A DNA stretch of 64,000 nucleotides, from positions 62,001 through 126,000 of the forward strand of contig NZ_JRGL01000104.1 of assembly GCF_000764655.1 (NCBI RefSeq). Direction: 5' to 3'. Made by a program: the position numbers and the translations under genes. Position 1 is the stretch's first letter; every line of letters begins with the position of its first letter. This document shows positions 17,785 to 27,587 of the stretch, piece by piece. Under the pieces are notes generated by a model. The model had not been told where the DNA came from. It saw only the letters and a list, made by a program, of their open reading frames with translations, and did not search any database. This stretch comes from Aeromonas aquatica (GTDB taxonomy: Bacteria > Pseudomonadota > Gammaproteobacteria > Enterobacterales > Aeromonadaceae).

Positions 17785-18975
17785 ATGTTTGAAAAGGTTG
17801 TTGCCGCCCCAGCGGATCCTATCCTGGGCCTGACCGAAGCTTTCCGTGCCGATACTCGTAGCCACAAGATCAATCTGGGGGTCGGGATCTACAAGGATGA
17901 GACCGGCGCCACCCCCATCCTTCACTGCGTCAAGAAAGCAGAGCAGAAGCTGCTCAACGACGAGAAGACCAAGAACTACCTCGGCATCGAGGGCAACATC
18001 GAATACGGTCGTATCGTGCAGCAACTCTTGTTCGGGCAAGACTCTGCGCTGGTCGCCAGCGGCCGCGCCAAGACGGCGCAAGCGCCGGGTGGCACAGGTG
18101 CCCTGCGCATCGCCGCCGAGTTCGTGGTGCGCAATGGCCTGGCCAACACCATCTGGATCTCCGATCCCACCTGGGCCAACCACGTCAGCGTGTTCCAGTC
18201 CGCCGGCCTCACCGTGAAGTGGTACAAGTATTACGATGCCGCCACCAAGGGGCTGGACTTTGCCGCCATGCAGGCGTCCCTCTCCGAGGTGCAACCCGGG
18301 GATCTGGTGCTGCTGCACGGCTGCTGCCACAACCCGACCGGTATCGATCCCACCACCGAGCAGTGGCAGGCCCTGGCCAAACAGAGCGCGGCCGCAGGCT
18401 GGTTGCCGCTGTTTGACTTCGCCTATCAGGGCTTTGCCCGTGGCATCGAGGAAGATGCCGAGGGTCTGCGCATCTTCGCCGCCTGCCACGACGAGCTGCT
18501 GGTGGCGAGCTCCTTCTCCAAGAACTTCGGCCTCTATAACGAGCGGGTTGGGGCCTTCACCCTGGTCAGCGCGAGCAAGGCCGTGGCCGATGTCGCCTTC
18601 ACCCAGGTGAAGACCGTCATTCGCGCCAACTACTCCAACCCGCCGTCACACGGCGCCGCCGTGGTGACCGCCATCGTCAGCGATCCGGCCCTCTATGCCG
18701 AGTGGGTGGAAGAAGTGACCGCCATGCGGGTACGGATCCGCGAGATGCGCGAGCTGCTGGTGGAGAAGCTGGCGGCCCTCGGGGTGAACCAGGACTTCGG
18801 CTTCATCCGCGAGCAGAACGGTATGTTCTCCTTCTCCGGTCTCTCCAAGGATCAGGTGGAACGCCTCAAGAGCGAGTTCGCCATCTACATCGTCGGCTCC
18901 GGCCGGATCAGCGTGGCCGGGATCACCCGCGCCAACATAGATCCGCTGTGTGACGCCATCGCCAAGGTGCTGTAA
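17785..18975 (+). CDS. aspC: Aspartate aminotransferase AspC
   Basis: 396 aa, the same length as E. coli AspC and closely alike throughout ([56 protein letters not shown]). The PLP-binding lysine is in [15 protein letters not shown] (Lys246). The terminal region carries [12 protein letters not shown] with the carboxylate-binding Arg. It interconverts aspartate/2-oxoglutarate and oxaloacetate/glutamate; relatives of this family also act on aromatic amino acids. Stands alone; the shared terminator at 19092 closes the unit. Confidence 0.93.
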   Translation: MFEKVVAAPADPILGLTEAFRADTRSHKINLGVGIYKDETGATPILHCVKKAEQKLLNDEKTKNYLGIEGNIEYGRIVQQLLFGQDSALVASGRAKTAQAPGGTGALRIAAEFVVRNGLANTIWISDPTWANHVSVFQSAGLTVKWYKYYDAATKGLDFAAMQASLSEVQPGDLVLLHGCCHNPTGIDPTTEQWQALAKQSAAAGWLPLFDFAYQGFARGIEEDAEGLRIFAACHDELLVASSFSKNFGLYNERVGAFTLVSASKAVADVAFTQVKTVIRANYSNPPSHGAAVVTAIVSDPALYAEWVEEVTAMRVRIREMRELLVEKLAALGVNQDFGFIREQNGMFSFSGLSKDQVERLKSEFAIYIVGSGRISVAGITRANIDPLCDAIAKVL

Positions 18976-19091
18976 GCACCGTAGGAAGGGCATCCCCGTT
19001 CGATATGGCTCCCCTCGGCGAGGTCACCGCAAGGTGCCGTGAGATCGGCTTGAGGTGATCCCCACTTGGATGATCACAGACTCGACAGCGT

Positions 19092-19122
19092 AAAAAGCCC
19101 GCCAGATTTGGCGGGCTTTTTT
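19092..19122. terminator. Bidirectional terminator between aspC and yjgR
   Basis: AAAAAGCCCGCC, loop AGATTT, GGCGGGCTTTTTT; A and T tracts on both sides serve both convergent genes. Confidence 0.9.
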
Positions 19123-19143
19123 ATGTTCGTCTGTCTGCGCGGC

Positions 19144-20673
19144 TCAGCGCCGACTCTTGCCTCCCAGCAGGGAGCCAAGCACCCCGCGGATCAGCTGGCG
19201 CCCCACCTCGTTGCCCAGGGTGCGGGCCACGCTCTTGGCGGCGGTCTGCACCACGCCGTCATGCTGGCCACCACGGGGACCGGTGCGGCCAAACAGCATG
19301 TCGTTGAGGGCATCGAGCAGTCCCCCCTCGGCGGGGGCGTCGGCCTGGGCGGGGGCCATGGTCGGCTTCTCCTGCGCCACGCCCTGGTCTTTGGTTTCTG
19401 CCTGACCGTTGAGGCGCTCGAAGGCGGAGTCGCGATCCTCCCTGACCTCATAGCTGCCGTAGAGCAGGGAGCCCCGGATCAGGGCCTGACGCTCAATGTC
19501 ATTCAGCGGCCCGATCCGGCTGGCTGGCGGCGCGATAAAGGCGCGCTCCACCACGCTGGGGCGACCCTTCTCATCAAGCAGGGAGACGAGGGCCTCGCCT
19601 ACTCCGAGTTCGGTGATGACGCCGGCCGCGTCGAATGCCGGGTTGGCCCTCAGGGTGTTGGCGGCGATCCGCACCGCCTTCTGATCGCTCGGGGTGAAGG
19701 CGCGCAGGGCATGCTGCACCCGGTTGCCGAGCTGCCCCAGCACGCTGTCCGGGATATCGGCCGGGCTCTGGGTCACGAAGTAGATGCCGACCCCCTTGGA
19801 GCGGATGAGGCGCACCACCAGCTCGATCTTCTCCAGCAGCGCCTTGGGGGCGTCGTTGAACAGCAGGTGGGCCTCGTCGAAGAAGAACACCAGTACGGGC
19901 TTCTCCGGATCGCCCACCTCGGGCAACTGCTCGAACAACTCGGACAACAGCCAGAGCAGGAAGCAGGCATAGAGCCGGCTGGATTGGGTCAGCCTGGCCG
20001 CCGCCAGCACATTGACATGGCCGTGGCCGACCTGATCGGTCTGCAACAAGTCCTGGATATCCAGCATGGGCTCGCCGAAGAAGTGATCGCCCCCCGCGCT
20101 CTCCAGGGTGAGCAGATTGCGCAGTATGGCGCCGACGGAGGCGGTGGACACGTTGCCGTAGCGGGTGGTGAGGAACTTGGCGTTCTCTCCCACGAATTGC
20201 ACCATGGCGCGCAAGTCTTTCAGATCGAGCAGCAGCAGACCCTCGTCGTCCGCCACCTTGAACACCAGCTCCAGCACCCCGCTCTGGGTATCGTTCAGGC
20301 CGAGCAGCCGGGCCAGCAGCAGGGGGCCCATGTCGGAGACGGTGGCCCGCACCGGGTGGCCCTGTTCGGCAAACAGATCCCAGCACAGGGTGGGGCAGGG
20401 GGCAAAGGCGGGCGCCGCAATGCCGAGCTGGGCGAGGCGGGCATCCAGCTTGGAGGAAGGGGTGCCTGCGGCCCCCAGACCCGCGAGATCCCCTTTCACA
20501 TCGGCCAGAAAGACCGGTACCCCCAGGCGGGAGAAGCCCTCCGCCATCACCTGCAGCGTGACTGTCTTGCCCGTGCCCGTGGCGCCCGTGATGAGACCGT
20601 GGCGATTGGCGAGGGCGGGTAGCAGGGAGATGGGACGGCCATTGGCATAGGCGAGGATCAGCGGTTCGGCCAT
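19144..20673 (-). CDS. yjgR: YjgR, HerA-like ATPase (DUF853)
   Basis: 509 aa. Walker [13 protein letters not shown] lies near 30, Walker [14 protein letters not shown] near 270, followed by the sensor-like [14 protein letters not shown] and an arginine-rich segment. It belongs to the HerA/FtsK-type P-loop ATPases of the DUF853 group, whose job is not established. The last 90 residues are a low-complexity Ala/Gln/Pro stretch followed by a conserved [19 protein letters not shown] tail. ATG 20673 has AAGGAG 6-7 bases upstream. Probably a single-gene unit. Confidence 0.88.
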   Translation of the reverse strand: MAEPLILAYANGRPISLLPALANRHGLITGATGTGKTVTLQVMAEGFSRLGVPVFLADVKGDLAGLGAAGTPSSKLDARLAQLGIAAPAFAPCPTLCWDLFAEQGHPVRATVSDMGPLLLARLLGLNDTQSGVLELVFKVADDEGLLLLDLKDLRAMVQFVGENAKFLTTRYGNVSTASVGAILRNLLTLESAGGDHFFGEPMLDIQDLLQTDQVGHGHVNVLAAARLTQSSRLYACFLLWLLSELFEQLPEVGDPEKPVLVFFFDEAHLLFNDAPKALLEKIELVVRLIRSKGVGIYFVTQSPADIPDSVLGQLGNRVQHALRAFTPSDQKAVRIAANTLRANPAFDAAGVITELGVGEALVSLLDEKGRPSVVERAFIAPPASRIGPLNDIERQALIRGSLLYGSYEVREDRDSAFERLNGQAETKDQGVAQEKPTMAPAQADAPAEGGLLDALNDMLFGRTGPRGGQHDGVVQTAAKSVARTLGNEVGRQLIRGVLGSLLGGKSRR

Positions 20674-20822
20674 GGTGGGCTCCTTGTCTCGAATGGATGA
20701 TGCTGATGGTGCTAAGGGCACAGAGGGCTACAAGGAGTGTGGTGGTTGAGTCAAACGATGGCAAGCCGGGCACGCAGCCAGCGCAGGCTCAGAGCTTACC
20801 ATCCCCGTGATGAGTCAATGAC

Positions 20823-21320
20823 TTAGGGAGTGTGGGAGCGACGCTTGACCAGCCTGGCCAGTTGCAACAGCAGCAGGGTGAGCAGGGCGCCGGTGGCGGC
20901 GGTCAGCATCGCCAGCAGCAGGCTGCCGAGCAGGAAGGGAGGGACCAGGGTGGCCGCTTCGTGCTCCAGCCAATGCAGAGACCAGGTGAGGTGGAAGGGC
21001 TCCGGGGTCTGGTGCAGCACCAGGCAGCCGGTGCGATAGGCCCACAGATACATGAAGGGCAGGGTCAGCGGGTTGTTGAACCAGACCGCCAGCAGGGCCA
21101 GCGGCAGGTTGAACCCGAAGGCGAGTGCCAGCACGACCGCGACGAGGGAGTGCATGGGCATCGGAACCCAGCTGGCGAACAGCCCGGCCGCGACGGCGCC
21201 GCAGAGCGCCCGGCGGCCGCCCTGCCACAGCGCCGGGGCAAACAGCCGCTCGCCGAACAGGGCGAACCATTTTTGCTTGCGCAGGGAGTCAGGATCCAGC
21301 TTGAAGCGGGAGAGGTTCAT
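20823..21320 (-). CDS. DUF2062 membrane protein, second copy
   Basis: 165 aa. DUF2062 features: GGRRALCGAVAAGLFASWVPMPMH, the Asn-Pro motif in VWFNNPLTLPFMYLWAYRTG and two C-terminal hydrophobic segments. Function is not known. The start ATG overlaps the stop of the upstream paralogue (ATGA at 21317-21320), so the two are translationally coupled and may work as a pair. Confidence 0.82.
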   Translation of the reverse strand: MNLSRFKLDPDSLRKQKWFALFGERLFAPALWQGGRRALCGAVAAGLFASWVPMPMHSLVAVVLALAFGFNLPLALLAVWFNNPLTLPFMYLWAYRTGCLVLHQTPEPFHLTWSLHWLEHEAATLVPPFLLGSLLLAMLTAATGALLTLLLLQLARLVKRRSHTP

Positions 21321-21832
21321 GCCAGGGCTCTCCAGCGCTGACGCCACCGGCGCACCACGCTCAGCCGCCACAGCAGACGGGTCGCGAGGTAGCCGCACAG
21401 CGCACTGACGCACGCCAGCACAAGAGCGCCAAGCAGCAGCGGCGGCGCCACCGTCTCGAAGACGGAGCTCAGCCAGTGCCAGCTGAATTCGATGTCGATA
21501 TCCTGGGAGGGGCTCCCCAGCAGCAGGCAACCGAGCTTGTAGGCGCCATAGAACATGGGGGGCATGGTGACGGGATTGGCGACCCAGCACAGCGCCACCG
21601 CCAGCGGCAGATTGGCCCGGCAGGCGATGGCGCCACCTGCGGCCAGCAACATCTGAAAAGGCACCGGGATCCAGGCCATGAACAGGCCGACCCCGACCGC
21701 CGCCGAGGCACTGCGGCGGTTGAGATGCCAGAGATTGTTATCCAGCAGCAGGCTGCCGAACATCTTCAGGTGTTTGTGAGTCTTGAGCGCCTCTTGATCG
21801 GGTAGCCAGCGCTGGATGAGATGTTTGGGCAT
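21317..21832 (-). CDS. DUF2062 membrane protein, first copy
   Basis: 171 aa. Shares the DUF2062 pattern with its neighbour: NRRSASAAVGVGLFMAWIPVPFQ, CWVANPVTMPPMFYGAYKLG and a C-terminal hydrophobic pair (LLLGALVLACVSALCGYL). Members next to comEC are common in related genomes, but no role is established. ATG 21832 is preceded by AAGG at 9 bases; the frame is open further up but would collide with the comEC start at 21861, which is divergent. Confidence 0.82.
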   Translation of the reverse strand: MPKHLIQRWLPDQEALKTHKHLKMFGSLLLDNNLWHLNRRSASAAVGVGLFMAWIPVPFQMLLAAGGAIACRANLPLAVALCWVANPVTMPPMFYGAYKLGCLLLGSPSQDIDIEFSWHWLSSVFETVAPPLLLGALVLACVSALCGYLATRLLWRLSVVRRWRQRWRALA

Positions 21833-21860
21833 GATTGAAACCTTGCTAAATACTTGCTCC

Positions 21861-24074
21861 ATGGATCTGCGTCTGTTGTCGTTTGCCCTGGGGGCAAGCT
21901 CCTCGCTACTCTGGCCATGGTTACCTTCAGTCGCATGGGGGGGCGTCTTGCTGTCCCTCGCCATTCCCCTCGCATATTACCGCCATTGGCGGCTCTTGTT
22001 TCTGGTGTTCGGCATGCTCTGGATGCAGGCCAGCTTGCCGTATCGGCTTGGCTGGCTGGAGCGGCTGGCGGAGCAGACGAACCACATCATAACCGCACGG
22101 GTACAAAGTACGGAGCCATCAGGTGATAAACCGGGTGATAAATTTGTCCGCCTGCTGTTGCGAGTCTCGACCCTGGACGACAGGCCCCTCAGCCCGGAAC
22201 CCCTCGTTCGCCTCAACGCCTATCAGGCGCTGCCGCCGATCCCCGCCGGCAGTCGCATCACCCTGGTGAGCAGCCTCAAACCCGCCCACGGCCTCGCCAA
22301 CGAGGCCGGAATGGACGGGCGACGGCTGTTGCTTGGCAAGGGCATCACCGCCACCGGCAACCTGCGCCGGATCGTCGAGACTGAGGCGGCGGCCCCGGGC
22401 TGGCGCGATCGCTGGCTGGCGCAGGCGAATGCCGGTTGGCAGGGGCTGACCCATGCCCCCTTGCTTGCGGCACTCAGCTTCGGCGAGCAGAGCGGCATCA
22501 CGGATGCGCAGTGGGAGTTGTTTCGCGGCAGCGGCCTGACCCACATCATCGCCATCTCCGGCCAGCACATCGCCCTGGTGGCGGTGCTCGGCTGGTGGCT
22601 CGGGCGGCTGTTCGGGTTGCGTGGCGCCATCCTGGTCTCCTTGCTGTTCGCCGCGACCTACAGCGCCCTGGCAGGCTTTGCGGTGGCGACCGAGCGGGCG
22701 CTCATCATGGTCGCGGTCTGGAGCCTGCTGCGCTGGTTGAAACGAGACTGGCCCAGCCATCGGATCTGGCTGTGGGCCTTCGTGGTGCTTTGCCTCTGGG
22801 ATCCCTTTGCCCTCTATTCGGCCGGTTTCTGGCTCTCTTTCATGGCGGTGGCGCTGTTGCTGCTGGCGGGCTATCTGGAGGCCAAGCCCGGTCTGGTGCG
22901 GCTGCAGATCCTGCTGCTACTGGGGCTGCTCCCGCTGCAACTGCTGCTGTTCGAGGGCATGGCGCCGCTGGCCCTGTTGCTCAATCTGCTGGCGCTGCCG
23001 CTGTTTTGTCTCGGGATCATCCCCCTCGCCCTCATCGGCGTGCTGCTGGCGCCGCTCTCCACCCCGCTCGCCCACGGCCTGTTCTGGTTGGCGGATCTCG
23101 GGTTGGAGTGGGTGCTGTGGGGACTGAGCCTGCTGGCGGCGCATCTGCAGCTCTGGTGGCCGGTGCCCGGCTGGCTGATGCCCGCCAGCGCCCTGCTCAT
23201 CCTGCTGTGGGCCGGCTGGCAACTGCCGGTGGCGCGCAGCCTGCTGATCCCGGTGGTTGCCGCGCTGGGGCTGGCCTGCTGGCCGGCACCTGTGCCCTGG
23301 CAACTGCGAGTGCTGGACGTGGGGCAGGGACTCTCTGTGCTCATCACCCGTGGGGAGCGGGGCGTCTTGTATGATACCGGTGATCGCTATCCCGGCGGCT
23401 ACAACATGGCCGATGCCGCCATCTTGCCCCAGCTCAACCGGCTCGGGGTGCGGGTGCTGGACGTGCTCATCATCAGCCACAAGGACAGGGATCATGCCGG
23501 CAATCGGCAAGCCATCTTGCAGGCGGTACCGGTGCGGCGCGAGCTCTCCTCGTTCAAATTCGCTCAAGGCACCGAGTTGTGTCGGCGCGGCCAACAGTGG
23601 CGCTGGCAGGGGCTCGACTTTGCCGTGCTCTGGCCCGAGCGGCCCGGGGGCGGCCACAACAACGATGGCTGCGTGGTGCAAATACGCGATGGCCGGCAGC
23701 GCATCCTGCTCAGCGGTGACATAGAGCGGGAGGCGGAGCGCCGGCTGCTTGAACTGGAGGGTAACGGGCTCGCCAGTACTCTGCTGGTGAGCCCCCACCA
23801 CGGTAGCCGCACTTCTTCGACGCCGGGGTTCGTGGCGGCGGTCAATCCGGCATTGGTGGTGCACAGCGCGGGCTTCATGAACCAGTGGCAGTTTCCCCGT
23901 CCCGAGGTGGTGGCGAGATATGCGGCCGCGCGGCAGTGGGTGACCGGCCTGGATGGAGCCGTGCTGGTCGAGCCCAGAGATGCCGGGCTAAAGATCCGGG
24001 CCGAGCGTGAGCAGGGACCCTGGTATAGACGCGGCGGCGCCTGGTGGCAGCCCCGGCTGTGGCGAGAGGAATAA
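21861..24074 (+). CDS. comEC: ComEC/Rec2 DNA-uptake channel protein
   Basis: 737 aa. An N-terminal DUF4131-type segment and OB-like part, a central Competence domain with many membrane helices (about 220-490; FRGSGLTHIIAISGQHIALV), and a C-terminal metallo-beta-lactamase-like domain (VLDVGQGLSVLI, then IISHKDRDHAGN, LLVSPHHGSRTSS). It forms the inner-membrane channel for transforming DNA. ATG 21861 has no evident ribosome site. The last 30 bp and the sequence after the stop are repeated twice more downstream (see repeat at 24041). Confidence 0.9.
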   Translation: MDLRLLSFALGASSSLLWPWLPSVAWGGVLLSLAIPLAYYRHWRLLFLVFGMLWMQASLPYRLGWLERLAEQTNHIITARVQSTEPSGDKPGDKFVRLLLRVSTLDDRPLSPEPLVRLNAYQALPPIPAGSRITLVSSLKPAHGLANEAGMDGRRLLLGKGITATGNLRRIVETEAAAPGWRDRWLAQANAGWQGLTHAPLLAALSFGEQSGITDAQWELFRGSGLTHIIAISGQHIALVAVLGWWLGRLFGLRGAILVSLLFAATYSALAGFAVATERALIMVAVWSLLRWLKRDWPSHRIWLWAFVVLCLWDPFALYSAGFWLSFMAVALLLLAGYLEAKPGLVRLQILLLLGLLPLQLLLFEGMAPLALLLNLLALPLFCLGIIPLALIGVLLAPLSTPLAHGLFWLADLGLEWVLWGLSLLAAHLQLWWPVPGWLMPASALLILLWAGWQLPVARSLLIPVVAALGLACWPAPVPWQLRVLDVGQGLSVLITRGERGVLYDTGDRYPGGYNMADAAILPQLNRLGVRVLDVLIISHKDRDHAGNRQAILQAVPVRRELSSFKFAQGTELCRRGQQWRWQGLDFAVLWPERPGGGHNNDGCVVQIRDGRQRILLSGDIEREAERRLLELEGNGLASTLLVSPHHGSRTSSTPGFVAAVNPALVVHSAGFMNQWQFPRPEVVARYAAARQWVTGLDGAVLVEPRDAGLKIRAEREQGPWYRRGGAWWQPRLWREE

Positions 24075-24330
24075 GCCGTCATTTCCCATCTGTTTGCCCG
24101 AGGTGGCTGGACATGACGGAAATTTAGTCTGATGGGCACGTCGGGTTCATGGTATCCGCATGATGGCTGCCTGGTGGCAGCCCCGGCTGTGGCGAGAGGA
24201 ATAAGCCGTCATTTCCCATCTGTTTGCCAGAGGTGGCTGGAAATGGCGGAAATTTAGTCTGATGGGCACGCCGGGTTCATGGTATCCGTGTGGCGGCGCT
24301 TGGTGGTTGCCCCGGCTTTGGCTAGAATAC
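24041..24330 (+). repeat. Tandem repeat of the comEC 3' end, about 130 bp, three copies
   Basis: The segment starting CTGGTGGCAGCCCCGGCTGT at 24041 (last codons of comEC) recurs at 24171 after 130 bp, and in degenerate form at 24300. Copies 1 and 2 are about 93 percent alike by eye. The third copy diverges and runs into the msbA leader. In copy 3 the altered bases create a promoter (TTGGTG/TAGAAT) absent from copies 1 and 2. There is no other gene in the 285 bp between comEC and msbA. Confidence 0.9.
24300..24328 (+). promoter_or_regulatory. Candidate msbA promoter inside the third repeat copy
   Basis: TTGGTG at 24300-24305, 17-base spacer, TAGAAT at 24323-24328; transcription would begin about 25 bases before the msbA ATG. 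Confidence 0.6.
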
Positions 24331-24359
24331 CCCGTCATTTCCCTTATTAACGGCTTTTC

Positions 24360-26135
24360 ATGCAACAAGAAACCTCACAAGAGAGCTGGCCTGTCTTCAA
24401 GCGCCTGCTCGGGTATGTCCGGGATCGCAAGCTGGGACTGGTTGGCGGCATCATCGGCATGCTGGGCTATGCGGCCGTGGATACCACCTTCGTCTATTCC
24501 ATCAAGCCGCTGATCGATCAGGGCCTGAACGGCAACGACAGCACTGTGCTGAAATGGATGCCCTTCTTCGTGCTCGGCATCGTCGCCCTGCGCGGCTGCG
24601 CCGCCTTCCTCTCCAACTACTGCATGGCCTGGGTCGGCAACCACGTGGTGATGCGGCTGCAGCAGCAGGTGTTCAGCCACCTGATGGCCATGCCCATGAG
24701 TTTCTTCGATCGCCAAAACACCGGCAACTTGCTTTCCAAGGTGACCTATGACGCCGGTCAGGTCTCCTCCGCCGCGAGCTCGACCCTGGTCTCCCTGGTG
24801 CGGGAAGGGGCGACCGTGGTCGGTCTGCTCGGCCTGATGTTCTGGCACTCCTGGCAGCTGTCGGTGATCTTCCTGGTGGTGGGCCCCGTGGTGGGCATTC
24901 TGATTGGCCTCATCAGCCGCCGTTTTCGCAAGATCAGCCGCCACATCCAGCAGGCGGTGGGTGACATCACCACCTCCACCGAGCAGATGCTCAAGGGGCA
25001 TAAAGAGGTGCTGATGTTCGGTGGCCAGCAGGTGGAGGACAAGCGCTTCTTCACCGTCAGCAACCGGATGCGCCAGCAGACCATGAAGATGGTGGCGGCC
25101 GACGCCATCGGCAGCCCTATCGTCCAGATGGTGGCCTCGGTCGCCCTGGCGGTCTTCCTCTACGTGGCGACCATAGACTCGGTCAAGGCGACCCTGACCG
25201 CGGGTACCTTCACCGTCATGGTCACTTCCATGATGATGCTGCTCAAGCCGCTGAAAAGCCTGACCGACGTGAACAACCAGTTCCAGCGCGGCATCACCGC
25301 CTGCCAGAGCCTGTTCGGTCTGCTCGACTCCACCCCGGAAGAAGACACCGGTACCCGCACCCTGGAGCGGGCCCGTGGCGAGATCGAGTTCCGCAACGTC
25401 ACCTTCACCTACCCGACCAAAGACACCCCGGCGCTGCACAACATCAGCTTCAAGGTGGAGGCGGGCAAGTCCGTGGCCTTGGTGGGTCGCTCCGGCTCCG
25501 GCAAGAGCACCATCGCCAGCCTGCTGACCCGCTTCTACGACATCGAGCAGGGCGAGATCCTGCTGGACGGCGTCAACATCCGCGAATATCGCTTGAGCGA
25601 GCTGCGCAAGCAGTACGCCCTGGTCTCCCAGCATGTGCACCTGTTCAACGATTCGGTGGCCAACAACATCGCCTATGCGGCGGAGGATCGCTACAGCCGG
25701 GAAGAGATCCAGCAGGCGGCCCGCATCGCCCATGCGGATGAGTTCGTCAGCAAGATGCCCCAAGGCTATGACACCGTGGTCGGTGAGAACGGGGCCTCCC
25801 TCTCCGGCGGTCAGCGTCAGCGCATCGCCATCGCCCGTGCCCTGTTGCGCGATGCCCCCGTGCTGCTGCTCGACGAGGCGACCTCGGCCCTGGATACCGA
25901 GTCCGAGCGTCACATCCAGGCGGCCATCGATGAGCTGTGCAAGGCGCGCACCTCCCTGGTCATCGCCCACCGCCTCTCCACCATCGAGAAGGCGGATGAG
26001 ATCCTGGTGATCGACGAGGGGCACATCGTCGAGCGTGGCAACCATGCCGCCCTGATGGCCCAGCAGGGCACCTATGCCCAGCTGCGCGCCATCCAGTTTG
26101 GTGCGAGCCAACCCGCTGTGAGTCAGCAAGGCTGA
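24360..26135 (+). CDS. msbA: MsbA, lipid A / phospholipid flippase ABC transporter
   Basis: 591 aa. Six membrane helices in the first 320 residues, then the ATPase domain with Walker A GRSGSGKST, Q-loop LVSQHVHLF, signature LSGGQRQRIA, Walker B VLLLDEATSALD and H-loop IAHRLST. It flips core-lipid A across the inner membrane using ATP. Its TGA shares one base with the lpxK ATG (TGATG), as in many gammaproteobacterial msbA-lpxK pairs. The leader lies in the repeated comEC tail. Confidence 0.96.
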   Translation: MQQETSQESWPVFKRLLGYVRDRKLGLVGGIIGMLGYAAVDTTFVYSIKPLIDQGLNGNDSTVLKWMPFFVLGIVALRGCAAFLSNYCMAWVGNHVVMRLQQQVFSHLMAMPMSFFDRQNTGNLLSKVTYDAGQVSSAASSTLVSLVREGATVVGLLGLMFWHSWQLSVIFLVVGPVVGILIGLISRRFRKISRHIQQAVGDITTSTEQMLKGHKEVLMFGGQQVEDKRFFTVSNRMRQQTMKMVAADAIGSPIVQMVASVALAVFLYVATIDSVKATLTAGTFTVMVTSMMMLLKPLKSLTDVNNQFQRGITACQSLFGLLDSTPEEDTGTRTLERARGEIEFRNVTFTYPTKDTPALHNISFKVEAGKSVALVGRSGSGKSTIASLLTRFYDIEQGEILLDGVNIREYRLSELRKQYALVSQHVHLFNDSVANNIAYAAEDRYSREEIQQAARIAHADEFVSKMPQGYDTVVGENGASLSGGQRQRIAIARALLRDAPVLLLDEATSALDTESERHIQAAIDELCKARTSLVIAHRLSTIEKADEILVIDEGHIVERGNHAALMAQQGTYAQLRAIQFGASQPAVSQQG

Positions 26136-27121
26136 TGCTGGAACGGCTCTGGTACGGGCGAAGCGGCTGGCGCTGGTGGCTGGCCCCCTTCGCCCTGTTG
26201 TTTGCCCTCATCAGCGGCGCGCGTCGGGTCGCCTATCGGCGCGGTTGGCTCAAAAGCTATCGGGCCAGCCTGCCAGTGATCGTGGTGGGCAATCTCTCGG
26301 TGGGGGGCAACGGCAAGACTCCTGTGGTGGTCTGGCTGGTGGAGCAGTTGCAGGCCCGTGGCCTGCGCCCCGGGGTGGTCAGCCGCGGTTACGGCGGCAA
26401 GGCCCCCCATTACCCTTACCGGCTGGGCGCCACCAGCACCACCGCCGAGGCGGGGGACGAGCCCGTGCTCATCGCCAGACGCTGTGGCTGCCCGGTGGTG
26501 GTGGCCCCCAAGCGCGCCGATGCGGTGCGGCTGCTGGAGCAGAGCGGTGAGGTGGACATCATCATCACCGACGACGGCCTGCAGCACTATGCGCTGGCCC
26601 GGGACCTAGAGCTGGTGGTGGTGGACGGCATACGCCGCTTCGGCAACGGCTGCCTGCTACCCATGGGGCCGCTGCGCGAACCCATGACCCGCCTCAAGCG
26701 GGTCGATGCCATCATCTGCAACGGCGGTACCCCGGTCCAGGGGGAATACCCCATGGCGCTGGTGGCGGCTGCGCCGCGCCGGGTGCGGGATGATGCGCTG
26801 GCCGGCGAGCCTTTGCCCCGCGCCGTGGATGCCCTGGCCGGCATAGGCCATCCCCCCCGTTTCTTCGCCACCCTGACCAGCCTCGGCTATGAGTTGCAAC
26901 AGAGCGTCGGCTACGCGGATCATCAGGCGTTCGACAGCACCGAGCTGCTGGCCCGCTTCGGTGAACGCCCCTTGCTGATGACGGAGAAGGATGCGGTCAA
27001 GTGCCGGGCCTTTGCGCCGGATAGCTGGTGGTATCTGCCGGTCAGCGCCGAGCTGCCGACCTCCTTGCTCGACACTCTGCTGGCCTCTCTGGCAGTGTCT
27101 CGTGCTGTGAATGACAAATAG
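26135..27121 (+). CDS. lpxK: LpxK, tetraacyldisaccharide 4'-kinase
   Basis: 328 aa. The P-loop is VGNLSVGGNGKTPVV (near 50), followed by GVVSRGYGGKA and the DDGLQHYAL catalytic segment. It phosphorylates the lipid A precursor at the 4' position, at the inner face of the inner membrane. Directly coupled to msbA by a one-base overlap. Confidence 0.95.
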   Translation: MLERLWYGRSGWRWWLAPFALLFALISGARRVAYRRGWLKSYRASLPVIVVGNLSVGGNGKTPVVVWLVEQLQARGLRPGVVSRGYGGKAPHYPYRLGATSTTAEAGDEPVLIARRCGCPVVVAPKRADAVRLLEQSGEVDIIITDDGLQHYALARDLELVVVDGIRRFGNGCLLPMGPLREPMTRLKRVDAIICNGGTPVQGEYPMALVAAAPRRVRDDALAGEPLPRAVDALAGIGHPPRFFATLTSLGYELQQSVGYADHQAFDSTELLARFGERPLLMTEKDAVKCRAFAPDSWWYLPVSAELPTSLLDTLLASLAVSRAVNDK

Positions 27122-27240
27122 ATAAGTTGTTTATGCTTATGGTGTGATATTTACCTTGTGTAATGACTGCCATATTGGCCTGTTAAGATAAAAATACCGA
27201 GTTGTCCGGCGCGAATGCCAGGCCGGTGCCGCGAAAGGCG

Positions 27241-27386
27241 CCTCGTTTTGGGTTCCGGACATGGATATTACATTGCTCGACATCGTTGCCGTCGGGCGCA
27301 GCCGAAGGAGTCTCGTTATGGCTCCGGACATGCCTATTACATTGCTCGACATCATCGTCGTCGGGCGTCGCTGAAGGAGTCTCGTT
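27241..27386 (+). repeat. Two extra copies of the ycaR 5' end upstream of ycaR
   Basis: Units start at about 27241, 27311 and 27380 (periods 70 and 69 bp). Each carries CTCGTT plus TTGG or ATGG, then ATT(A)AAC/ACAT and CTGCTCGACATCATCG-like sequence, aligned with the real ycaR start. The last two copies share the exact ribosome site GAAGGAGTCTCGTT. Confidence 0.85.
27261..27374 (+). CDS. Small open frame made of ycaR-start copies
   Basis: 37 codons from ATG 27261, with an internal in-frame ATG at 27318 (18 codons) that has the same ribosome site as ycaR. It spells two ycaR-like starts (MDITLLDIVAVGRS and MPITLLDIIVVGRR) against [14 protein letters not shown] in ycaR. The stop TGA overlaps the first base of the ribosome site AAGGAG of ycaR, 12 bases before its TTG start. 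It lacks the zinc cysteines. It could be a coupling leader, a small protein or a relic. Confidence 0.35.
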   Translation: MDITLLDIVAVGRSRRSLVMAPDMPITLLDIIVVGRR

Positions 27387-27587
27387 TTGGCACTGGATAT
27401 TAAACTGCTCGACATCATCGCCTGCCCGGTTTGCAAGGGGAAGCTGCACTATCAACCGCAATCTGACAAGGCGCCACAGGAGCTGATCTGCCGCTTCGAC
27501 AGACTGGCCTATCCGCTGGAGGAGGGGATCCCCGTCCTGCTGGAGAACCGGGCTCGCCATCTGCCCCTGGAAGAGCTGAAGCCATGA
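27387..27587 (+). CDS. ycaR: YcaR, Trm112-family small zinc-binding protein
   Basis: 66 aa, with the Trm112 pattern: [14 protein letters not shown] (paired cysteines) and [21 protein letters not shown]. Members bind zinc and often assist methyltransferases; in many gammaproteobacteria the gene sits between lpxK and kdsB, as here. The start is TTG 27387, fixed by AAGGAG 8 bases upstream; no ATG is available. The TGA overlaps the kdsB ATG (ATGA). The rare start and the upstream ATG copies suggest translational control. Confidence 0.88.
   Translation: MALDIKLLDIIACPVCKGKLHYQPQSDKAPQELICRFDRLAYPLEEGIPVLLENRARHLPLEELKP

Noticed and set aside
18963-19060. Possible copy of the aspC 3' end downstream of aspC
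   Set aside because: GCAAGGTGCCGTGAG resembles the end of aspC, but the similarity is too short and gapped to separate from chance.
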